8,642 bases of DNA from Candidatus Segatella albertsiae (GTDB taxonomy: Bacteria > Bacteroidota > Bacteroidia > Bacteroidales > Bacteroidaceae), in NCBI GenBank assembly GCA_002451555.1, contig DKCU01000041.1, positions 10,003 to 18,644 of the forward strand, given 5' to 3'. Of this stretch, positions 1 through 5,867 are shown piece by piece. Position 1 is the stretch's first letter. Each line of letters starts with the position of its first letter. The notes beneath the pieces were generated by a model. That model searched no databases, had not been told where the DNA came from, and saw nothing but the letters and a program-made list of their open reading frames with translations. The position numbers and the translations under genes were made by a program.

Positions 1-1712
1 AAGAAACGATTGACGCTCGCATTCATCGCAAATATCAGATGGTCGGGGATGATGTCATAACGAGCCTCCTCCATCACATACAACATATTGCAATGGGGTT
101 GGTTCGCTTGAGTATAGAGAAATTGGCCATCTTCCGTGCGAGTGTATTTGGCAAGATTAGCATTACGATTGATGCGATAATCCACAGACAAATCGTTGCG
201 GAATCGAGGCTGACTATACGACAATGTCAACGTTTGTTCATAGCGAGCGTTAGGCTTGAGCGAAGGATTTCCCACTGTCCATTCCATCTTGTTTTTGCGA
301 ATGCGAGTATCGGAAACCATCGCCACCTGAGAGATGTGCTGCGAAAGTTCGAAGTCGTAACGTAGCTGCCAAGCCTTAGACAACGGATAGGACAAGGTCA
401 GTTTTGGGCGACTCAGCCAAAAACTATATTGATTATCGCCCTGATGATAACGCTGGTTGCTCAGACCGATTCCTGCCACATAGCTCAGTTTCGACAAGTT
501 TCCCTTGATTTGCGCAAACCCATAGATGCCCGAAGAGTGGATGCTGTTATTGCTCTCTGCATCGCCACTATATACATTGTTCATATACTTCCAGTTCACA
601 TTCAAGCCTGCAGAGAAGGTGAAAGGCTTCAACTGGTTCTCATAAATAGCCTCACCTATCAAGGAATAGGTCTTTCCATCCACCTGGTAAGCGTATGGCG
701 TACCCTCGTCATCATAACTATCGCTCTTTGTCTGGATATATGTTCCGAGGACATCCGCAGTCAACGACTGATGCTTACCCAACTGATGATAAAAGTACAA
801 GTCGAGCGAAGGCGTGAAGTCTCGGCTCTTGTCATTGCTATGCACCACATACTCCGAGCCTGTGGATTCTGTAACTAGTTGTTCGGCAAACGATCGAGGA
901 CTATTATTAAAAGATGTAGAGAATATCGTTTGGAACACATACGATGCTGAATCCGCAAGGCTGTATTTCATCTCCAATACATTGCCAAAACTCTTATTCT
1001 TTCCACTCATTGATTTTCGGCTGATACAATAATCCGTACCATCGTTCAAGCGATATTGGGAATCCTCTCGGGAATCGCTCGCCCGATAATCGGCATAGCT
1101 CTGTTCGTAGAAAAGGTGAAACTGGCTCTTACCTCGGTTTAGGGAAGCATAGATGTCATTAGTGCCCTTCACTGTGGTGAGTGCATTCTGAAGATCAAAA
1201 CCCAAACTCCCTCCCATAGCAGACCTACGAGTATGAATATCTATCACGTATGCCACATCCTTGCCATATCTCACGCCAGGACTGTCAATATAATCGACAC
1301 TCGTAACCGCAGATACATCCAAGGCTTGCACCTCATGCACATTGGCAATGATGCCATTGATACGAACTTGCACACTTCCCCTTTGATTGATTGCCACAAT
1401 GGAACGAGACAGTTCATCTACTCGGATATTCGGCAGCATAAGTTTACCCAACAGGGAGAATCCCGAATGGGAGTTTTGTTTCTGCACCTCGCTCGGGAAT
1501 ATCAACTTGCCATCTACCTTGTTGACCACACGTGCCGCCTTCACCACCACCTCTTGCAAGGCAATGGAATCCTGGGCGGTATCTTTCTCCTTACCTTTCT
1601 TTGCAGCATTCTGCACTGAAGCCTCCGAACCATCGTTGACTTCTTGCGCCAAGGCTTCTGAGCAAGAAGCCAGCAAACCCATCATCAAACTTACGAATAA
1701 TCTTACTTTCAT
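1..1712 (-). CDS. TonB-dependent outer-membrane receptor, 3' end beyond window
   Basis: The first 570 residues read without a stop on the minus strand and continue past base 1. Residues 1-22 form a signal peptide, with a plausible cut after ALA at 20-22. A TonB-box-like stretch (LQEVVVKA, 52-59) leads into a plug domain at about 60-165, with the hallmark turns QVRINGI (115-121) and DSPGVRYG (143-150). The rest alternates in the way of outer-membrane beta strands, with many aromatic residues. There is no carboxypeptidase-like regulatory domain before the plug, which fits the outer-membrane beta-barrel family common in Bacteroidetes rather than the SusC type. No SusD partner is seen, though the 3' flank is outside the window. 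The substrate cannot be told. An in-frame ATG two codons upstream (1716-1718) is an equally possible start. The divergent neighbour is a membrane-bound regulator, so the two probably form a regulated uptake unit. Codons are typical of the surrounding genes. Confidence 0.88.
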   Translation of the reverse strand, partial: MKVRLFVSLMMGLLASCSEALAQEVNDGSEASVQNAAKKGKEKDTAQDSIALQEVVVKAARVVNKVDGKLIFPSEVQKQNSHSGFSLLGKLMLPNIRVDELSRSIVAINQRGSVQVRINGIIANVHEVQALDVSAVTSVDYIDSPGVRYGKDVAYVIDIHTRRSAMGGSLGFDLQNALTTVKGTNDIYASLNRGKSQFHLFYEQSYADYRASDSREDSQYRLNDGTDYCISRKSMSGKNKSFGNVLEMKYSLADSASYVFQTIFSTSFNNSPRSFAEQLVTESTGSEYVVHSNDKSRDFTPSLDLYFYHQLGKHQSLTADVLGTYIQTKSDSYDDEGTPYAYQVDGKTYSLIGEAIYENQLKPFTFSAGLNVNWKYMNNVYSGDAESNNSIHSSGIYGFAQIKGNLSKLSYVAGIGLSNQRYHQGDNQYSFWLSRPKLTLSYPLSKAWQLRYDFELSQHISQVAMVSDTRIRKNKMEWTVGNPSLKPNARYEQTLTLSYSQPRFRNDLSVDYRINRNANLAKYTRTEDGQFLYTQANQPHCNMLYVMEEARYDIIPDHLIFAMNASVNRF

Positions 1713-1750
1713 AATCATCTTACTTGTTCCTAATGTTTATTTTTCGCTGG

Positions 1751-1784
1751 CAAAAGTAGTAAGATATGTACATTTAGGCAAAAA
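1751..1784 (-). promoter_or_regulatory. Bacteroidetes-type promoter of the TonB-dependent receptor
   Basis: On the minus strand a -33 element TTTTTG (1784-1779) is followed after exactly 20 bases by a perfect -7 element TACTTTTG (1758-1751). This matches the known Bacteroidetes housekeeping promoter form. Transcription would begin near 1744, giving a leader of about 30 bases before the ATG at 1712. Confidence 0.7.
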
Positions 1785-1790
1785 TATAGG

Positions 1791-1839
1791 CTGACATTAC
1801 TCTGACATTTCCAGACAGCATACTTTTAGGAAACTGACA
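1791..1839. promoter_or_regulatory. Putative operator: tandem 11-base direct repeats like a PhoB box
   Basis: CTGACATT occurs at 1791-1798 and again at 1802-1809, an 11-base period. A weaker copy (CAGACAG, 1812-1818) follows, and CTGACA recurs at 1834-1839. OmpR/PhoB-type winged helices bind head-to-tail repeats of this spacing, and the E. coli Pho box consensus (CTGTCAT repeated every 11 bases) is very close. The pair lies 6 bases upstream of the receptor's -33 box, a place that suits an activator. The neighbouring gene at 1954 encodes a winged helix of this class. Binding itself is inferred. Confidence 0.5.
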
Positions 1840-1916
1840 ACAAGCCCCTATAAGCCGAATTCTAAGAATTAACGATATTTATACGGCAGGATAGCACATT
1901 ATTCAGAAGAAATCCG

Positions 1917-1924
1917 TACTTTTG
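1917..1924 (+). promoter_or_regulatory. Probable -7 box of the regulator gene
   Basis: TACTTTTG is a perfect TAnnTTTG element and is identical to the -7 box of the divergent receptor promoter. It lies 29 bases before the ATG of the regulator. No clear TTTG or TTG is seen 19-21 bases upstream, so the promoter may be weak or need an activator. Confidence 0.5.
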
Positions 1925-1953
1925 CAACCAAACAACAAAAAGAAAGAAACAAT

Positions 1954-2763
1954 ATGAAATTAAGACCCTATCATACCCTCCTCGTATTCGCCATCCTGGT
2001 GATGTCAGCGATATTCTCCAGCGTGAGCAACTATCGCAAGGCGCAATATGCCATCATCAAGGACATGGACCAAGCCCTTGCCCAAACACTACAAGAGCGA
2101 CAAGACCATTGGATTACTCCTGATACCATTCAATCCTATCGCTCCCATCTCAGCATCGACTTGCTCAAACAGACGAGCATCCTCTGCTATGCAATGAAAG
2201 AGGAAAGAAAGGGCAATGAAGAAGAAAGAAATGACACGGAAGAAGAATGGAAAGAGACAGAAGGGGAATGGAAAGGAATGCCACTCACCAGTAAAACAAT
2301 GCTTCTCTCCAAGAATCATATCCAAGGATATGCCAACTGTTCGATGCTTGACGTATGGGGCATGAGCAACCAGCGCGCGTCCATGACGTTGACGCTGATG
2401 GCGATGCTTTGGGCAATTTGGTCGGTATATTATCTTCGTAAAAGGAACGAAGTTGAAACTGGTTTAAGACAAAACTTCGGAACTCTCTCTTATTCTTCAT
2501 CCGACGATGCCTTTTATAAAAAGGAGAGCGATGAAGCCGTCAAGTTCACTCCGATGCAGCACCAACAGATGCAGCTGTTCTTCGAGAACGAACATCACAA
2601 ACTATCAAAACAAGAGATTTGTGATGCTCTATGGCCCAAGAAACCTGATGCCAGCGAAACACTCTACACACTCATCCGCCGCATCAAGCCTATCATCGAG
2701 AACAACAGCAATCTGATGATCGAATCAGAGAGAGGAAAGGCTTATCGACTGACAGAGAAATAA
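1954..2763 (+). CDS. Membrane-anchored winged-helix transcriptional regulator
   Basis: This 269-residue protein has two membrane segments, at about 8-24 and 142-160. Between them is a stretch of about 117 residues expected in the periplasm. The positive stretch LRKR (161-164) after the second segment places the C-terminus in the cytoplasm. Residues 197-267 match the OmpR/PhoB-type winged helix (Trans_reg_C): KLSKQEICDALW, then the recognition helix region SETLYTLIRRIKPII (234-248), then the wing ending in RGKAYRL (260-266). There is no receiver domain, so signal sensing and DNA binding are in one chain. The layout resembles ToxR and CadC, but with the DNA-binding domain at the C-terminal end. 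Two cysteines (78 and 129) lie in the periplasmic part on either side of a Glu/Lys/Trp-rich repeat. The gene is divergent from the TonB-dependent receptor, and that promoter region is its most likely target. The signal is unknown. Confidence 0.8.
   Translation: MKLRPYHTLLVFAILVMSAIFSSVSNYRKAQYAIIKDMDQALAQTLQERQDHWITPDTIQSYRSHLSIDLLKQTSILCYAMKEERKGNEEERNDTEEEWKETEGEWKGMPLTSKTMLLSKNHIQGYANCSMLDVWGMSNQRASMTLTLMAMLWAIWSVYYLRKRNEVETGLRQNFGTLSYSSSDDAFYKKESDEAVKFTPMQHQQMQLFFENEHHKLSKQEICDALWPKKPDASETLYTLIRRIKPIIENNSNLMIESERGKAYRLTEK
2197..2280 (+). repeat. Degenerate Glu-rich coding repeat inside the regulator's sensor region
   Basis: Residues 82-109 of the regulator consist of loosely repeated units of about seven residues around the patterns EEERN, EEEWKE and GEWKGM. 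The coding strand here is almost pure A and G. The stretch is low-complexity, strongly charged and probably unstructured or helical. Such tracts can change in length by slippage. Confidence 0.6.
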
Positions 2764-2766
2764 CAT

Positions 2767-2812
2767 ATCCCCCTCCGCTAAGAGCTATCATCAGCTCCTC
2801 GTGGAGGGGGAT
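2767..2812 (+). terminator. First of two related hairpins after the regulator gene
   Basis: A 10-base outer stem (2767-2776 with 2803-2812, C/G-rich) encloses a second stem GAGCT/AGCTC (2782-2786 with 2793-2797) with loop ATCATC. It starts 4 bases after the regulator's stop. Only a short T run (ATTTCTAT) follows on the plus strand, so it may work together with the second hairpin. Confidence 0.55.
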
Positions 2813-2822
2813 TTCTATCACT

Positions 2823-2877
2823 AAAAAAATCCCCTCCAGCGGGAGCCTTCATCAGCTCTCCACGGAGGGGCTTTTCT
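2823..2877. terminator. Bidirectional terminator between the regulator and guaA
   Basis: A stem CCCCTCC/GGAGGGG (2831-2837 with 2864-2870) encloses a small GAGC/GCTC stem. On the plus strand it is followed by CTTTTCTT, which would end the regulator transcript. On the minus strand it is followed by seven T's (complement of 2823-2829), an ideal end for guaA, whose stop lies about 70 bases away. Confidence 0.7.
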
Positions 2878-2943
2878 TATACCTTATATTATAGATAGAA
2901 ATCTAACATATAAAGTTCTTTGCTTCTTATAGATAGCAGGATT

Positions 2944-4554
2944 TTACTCCCACTCGATTGTCGAAGGTGGTTTGGAGGAGATGTCGTAGCAAACTCTGTT
3001 CACACCCTTCACCTTGTTGATAATCTCATTACTTACCTTCGCCATGAAGTCGTATGGCAGATGTGCCCAGTCGGCTGTCATCGCATCGGTACTGGTCACG
3101 GCACGCAATGCCACAGGATGCTCGTAAGTACGCTCATCGCCCATCACACCTACCGAACGAACGGTAGAAAGCAAGATGGTACCTGCCTGCCAAATCTGGT
3201 CGTAGAGAGATACCTCAATCTCGCCATTCTGCATGTCGGCAGGAACACCGGCTGCCAATACTCGGCGAGCTTCCTCGCCACTCAACTTCACCTTGTACTC
3301 ACGCAAGCCACGGATATAGATGTCGTCGGCATCCTGGAGGATACGTACCTTCTCTGGAGTAATATCACCCAAGATACGAACAGCCAAACCTGGTCCAGGG
3401 AATGGATGACGAGTAATCAAGTGCTCTGGCATTCCCATAGAGCGACCTACACGACGAACCTCGTCCTTGAACAACCACTTCAATGGCTCACAAAGCTTCA
3501 AGTTCATCTCCTTAGGAAGACCTCCCACGTTGTGGTGGCTCTTGATAACCTTACCAGTGATATTCAAACTCTCGATACGGTCAGGATAGATGGTACCCTG
3601 GGCAAGCCACTTGGCACCTGTCTGCTTCTTAGCCTCGGCATTGAATACCTCCACGAAGTCACGACCGATAATCTTACGCTTCTTCTCTGGGTCGGTAACG
3701 CCAGCCAAGTCGGCGAAGAACTTAGCCGATGCATCCACACCGATTACGTTCAAGCCCAAGCCCTTGTAATCCTCCATGACGTCACGGAACTCATTCTTGC
3801 GAAGCATACCGTGGTCAACGAAGATACAGGTGAGGTTCTTGCCGATTGCCTTGTGCAAGAGCATAGCTGCCACACTGGAATCGACACCACCAGAGAGACC
3901 GAGGATCACCTTGTCGTCGCCCAATTCAGCCTTCAACTCACGAACGGTTGTCTCAACGAAAGAGTCAGCGCTCCAGTCCTGCTTACTGCCGCAGATGTCA
4001 ACCACGAAGTTCTTCAAGAGTTGGGTACCCTGCAAAGAGTGGAACACCTCTGGGTGGAACTGCACTGCCCAAACTGGTTGCTTGGTAGATGCATAGGCAG
4101 CAAACTTCACATTCGCTGTAGAGGCGATGCACTTGTAATCCTCTGGGATAGCCGTGATGGTATCACCATGACTCATCCACACCTGCGAGTTCTCCACGAA
4201 GCCCTTGAACAAAGGATTCTCCTTGTCAAACTGCTCCAAGTTGGCACGTCCGTACTCACGACTGTCAGCAGCCTCCACCTTACCACCCTGGGCGTAAGAG
4301 AGATACTGGGCACCATAGCAGATGCCGAGCACTGGGATGCGACCAATAAACTGGCTCAAATCTACCTTGAAAGCTTCCGGATCGTGAACGGAGTAAGGAC
4401 TACCGCTCAGGATGACACCAATCACCGATGGGTCGTCCTTCGGAAACTTGTTGTAAGGCATAATCTCGCAGAAGGTATCGAGCTCACGTACACGACGACC
4501 AATCAACTGGGTCGTCTGTGAACCGAAATCCAAAATAATAATCTTCTGTTGCAT
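2944..4554 (-). CDS. guaA: GMP synthase (glutamine-hydrolysing)
   Basis: This 536-residue protein makes GMP from XMP, ATP and glutamine, the last step of guanine nucleotide synthesis, in the cytoplasm. The N-terminal glutaminase domain (about 1-190) carries the catalytic triad: Cys79 in GICYG, and His167 and Glu169 in VQFHPEV. The ATP pyrophosphatase domain follows, with the P-loop SGGVDSS (221-227) and the XMP-site motifs KSHHNVGG (338-345) and RHPFPGPGLAVR (382-393). The C-terminal dimerisation domain ends in the usual TIEWE. Length fits the family (E. coli 525). The start is the only sensible ATG, just before QKIIILDFGSQ. It is the last gene of the minus-strand group. The 117-base gap from the nucleotidyltransferase holds a likely -7 box, so guaA is probably transcribed on its own as well as by read-through. 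No guanine-responsive riboswitch is seen in the leader. Confidence 0.98.
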   Translation of the reverse strand: MQQKIIILDFGSQTTQLIGRRVRELDTFCEIMPYNKFPKDDPSVIGVILSGSPYSVHDPEAFKVDLSQFIGRIPVLGICYGAQYLSYAQGGKVEAADSREYGRANLEQFDKENPLFKGFVENSQVWMSHGDTITAIPEDYKCIASTANVKFAAYASTKQPVWAVQFHPEVFHSLQGTQLLKNFVVDICGSKQDWSADSFVETTVRELKAELGDDKVILGLSGGVDSSVAAMLLHKAIGKNLTCIFVDHGMLRKNEFRDVMEDYKGLGLNVIGVDASAKFFADLAGVTDPEKKRKIIGRDFVEVFNAEAKKQTGAKWLAQGTIYPDRIESLNITGKVIKSHHNVGGLPKEMNLKLCEPLKWLFKDEVRRVGRSMGMPEHLITRHPFPGPGLAVRILGDITPEKVRILQDADDIYIRGLREYKVKLSGEEARRVLAAGVPADMQNGEIEVSLYDQIWQAGTILLSTVRSVGVMGDERTYEHPVALRAVTSTDAMTADWAHLPYDFMAKVSNEIINKVKGVNRVCYDISSKPPSTIEWE

Positions 4555-4596
4555 TTTATCTTAATTAATAATTTATAATTTACAAGTTATATTTAT

Positions 4597-4604
4597 CAAA
4601 GCTA
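4597..4604 (-). promoter_or_regulatory. Probable -7 box of guaA
   Basis: TAGCTTTG on the minus strand is a perfect TAnnTTTG element 42 bases before the guaA ATG. No TTTG or TTG is seen at the expected distance upstream, so only half of the promoter is supported. Confidence 0.45.
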
Positions 4605-4639
4605 TTGAATTGACTTTCACTTCGTCCGTCGAACGTTGT

Positions 4640-4666
4640 TTCTTCACTCTTCGTTCTTCACTCTTC
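4640..4666. repeat. Short tandem repeat in the nucleotidyltransferase-guaA spacer
   Basis: TTCTTCACTCTTC occurs twice (4640-4652 and 4654-4666) with a 14-base period, ending 5 bases short of the nucleotidyltransferase stop. Next to it is an A/T-only stretch of the TAATTTATAATT kind (4561-4580). Similar GAAGAGTGAAGAA tandem runs are, from memory, frequent in Bacteroidales intergenic DNA. Confidence 0.6.
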
Positions 4667-4671
4667 ACTTA

Positions 4672-5409
4672 CTAAAGTTTCTTTAGGAACGCTTCCGCTT
4701 CCTTCAGCGTCTCTTGCTTGCCGACATCCATCAGCTTGAGGTCATTTTTCACATAGCCCTCGATGCGAACCTTGTCGCAATGCTTTAGGTAGAAGTCCAT
4801 GATAGGGAACCTGTCAGGTTCATCATCCATCAATGGAAAGAGGGACGGGGCTACCATGTGAATGCCCGAGAAGGCATACATCTTATATTTCTTCGGGTCG
4901 AGATTATCGTAAGGACTCTTCACCTCACCGGTCTCGATATTAGTCCATCCCACCAATCGCATCGTATCGTCGAAGAGAAGATAACGCTTGGTCTTGCGTT
5001 CGCTTACCAAAAGACGGGCAGCAACCATATTTTTACTCTCCATCTGATAGAACTTCCTTAAATCGACATTGCTCAGAATATCGACATTATGGATGAGAAT
5101 AGGCTCGGATGGGACGAAGAGCGGATAGGCTTTCTTGATGCCTCCACCCGTTTCAAGAAGTTTGTCGGTCTCGTCGCTGATGCGGATATCCAGACCGAAG
5201 TTATCGTTGTCGTGGAGGTAATCGATGATTTGATTGGAGAAATGGTGAACGTTCACTACAATGCGGGTGAACCCTGCATCCTTCAACTGAAAGATGACAC
5301 GTTTGAGCAAAGGTTCTCCCCCTACCCTTACCAACGCCTTCGGAATGCGGTCGGTAAGAGGCTTCAGGCGAGTGCCCAAACCAGCTGCGAATATCATTGC
5401 TTGCATCAT
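4672..5409 (-). CDS. MurU-like sugar-1-phosphate nucleotidyltransferase
   Basis: This 245-residue protein belongs to the GT-A-fold nucleotidyltransferases that join a sugar-1-phosphate to an NTP. The signature GLGTRLKPLT (10-19) is followed by PKAL (23-26, substrate-side Lys24), ETGGGIK (86-92), HNVDIL (107-112, with the metal-binding Asp110) and MDVG (227-230, second metal site). It lacks the left-handed beta-helix of GlmU. The size and the DVG ending fit MurU (MurNAc-1-phosphate uridylyltransferase) and related enzymes such as mannose-1-phosphate guanylyltransferases. The MurU reading is favoured because an AmgK-like kinase lies upstream in the same gene group. It starts 15 bases after the stop of a 35-residue gene and has no promoter of its own, so it is probably driven from the promoter at 5821-5852. 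The start could be either of two adjacent ATGs. The exact sugar and nucleotide are not proven. Confidence 0.85.
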   Translation of the reverse strand: MMQAMIFAAGLGTRLKPLTDRIPKALVRVGGEPLLKRVIFQLKDAGFTRIVVNVHHFSNQIIDYLHDNDNFGLDIRISDETDKLLETGGGIKKAYPLFVPSEPILIHNVDILSNVDLRKFYQMESKNMVAARLLVSERKTKRYLLFDDTMRLVGWTNIETGEVKSPYDNLDPKKYKMYAFSGIHMVAPSLFPLMDDEPDRFPIMDFYLKHCDKVRIEGYVKNDLKLMDVGKQETLKEAEAFLKKL

Positions 5410-5424
5410 TCTAAGCTGTATTTA

Positions 5425-5532
5425 TTAGTAATCGTCGCTCAAAAAGCGTTTACCAGAATCTGAGTGAAGCCAAGCTAACATGACAAGACCTATAACTATA
5501 AGTATTGCGTATATTAAAGTCATTAACTGCAT
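5425..5532 (-). CDS. 35-residue single-helix membrane microprotein
   Basis: The reading frame begins ATG at 5532 and ends TAA at 5425, and encodes 35 residues. Residues 3-22 form one strongly hydrophobic helix (TLIYAILIVIGLVMLAWL), followed by a short polar tail with GKRFLSDDY. It sits 12 bases after the 84-residue gene and 15 bases before the nucleotidyltransferase, spacing typical of genes read on one transcript. Without it the gap would be 135 bases of unexplained sequence. No function can be assigned. An inner-membrane partner of a neighbouring protein is possible. An internal ATG at codon 4 is an alternative start. Translation is unproven, but the clean hydrophobic segment and the tight packing support it. 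Confidence 0.6.
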   Translation of the reverse strand: MQLMTLIYAILIVIGLVMLAWLHSDSGKRFLSDDY

Positions 5533-5544
5533 AAATCTATCATT

Positions 5545-5799
5545 TTAAAATTTAACATTTGGTTTGAGTATACTATTAGCCATATAAACAAACAAAGCCG
5601 TAGCTATCAACCCACCAATTACACATGTATAATTATATACATTCATCTCGTCGCCTGTCACCAATGGCGAGAAGCCTCCGATACCGACTCCACTGATAGA
5701 CAGTTTTGCCACATCATAGAGGAAAGCAGCAAGCATTTCTCTCTGCTTTTGCTTCCTCTCTGAGTATTTATTTTTTGATAATCTTTCTTCTTCTGCCAT
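5545..5799 (-). CDS. Small two-helix membrane protein, function unknown
   Basis: This 84-residue protein starts with a highly charged segment (1-22, rich in Glu, Lys and Arg), probably cytoplasmic and helical. It has a weakly hydrophobic Gly-rich segment (about 27-47, with KLSISGVGIGGFSPL) and a clear membrane helix (about 56-76). The pattern of a short charged lead, a helix with LSxxGVGIGG, and a second helix resembles small Bacteroidetes proteins classed, as far as I recall, as DUF6722; this was not checked. It has its own well-formed promoter only about 20 bases upstream. It is followed closely by the 35-residue microprotein and the nucleotidyltransferase, so it probably leads that transcript. 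Confidence 0.75.
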   Translation of the reverse strand: MAEEERLSKNKYSERKQKQREMLAAFLYDVAKLSISGVGIGGFSPLVTGDEMNVYNYTCVIGGLIATALFVYMANSILKPNVKF

Positions 5800-5820
5800 A
5801 ACTCAATCAAATTGATGATG

Positions 5821-5852
5821 CAAATTTACTTCTTTTTTCCCAAAGAACAAAA
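5821..5852 (-). promoter_or_regulatory. Promoter of the 84-residue gene and downstream genes
   Basis: TTTTG (5852-5848) and TAAATTTG (5828-5821) are separated by 19 bases on the minus strand, a full match to the Bacteroidetes promoter. It lies wholly in the gap after the kinase-RapZ gene. The leader would be only about 15 bases. A small palindrome ATCAAATTGAT (5806-5816) covers the expected transcription start. Confidence 0.65.
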
Positions 5853-5867
5853 TAATCATCAATATTT

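Noticed and set aside
39..1794. Several plus-strand frames of 70-150 codons
   Set aside because: They are antisense to the TonB-dependent receptor, whose minus-strand frame is continuous from 1712 to base 1 with a signal peptide and plug domain.
2889..2936. Direct repeat TTATAGATAG (2889-2898 and 2927-2936)
   Set aside because: It is a short AT-rich 10-base match in a small gap downstream of guaA and may be chance; nothing ties it to a function.
2920..4521. Long plus-strand open frame of 533 codons
   Set aside because: It lies fully antisense to guaA, whose protein is conserved throughout. The plus-strand peptide has no recognisable domain and is rich in His, Leu and Thr, as expected from reverse reading of coding DNA.
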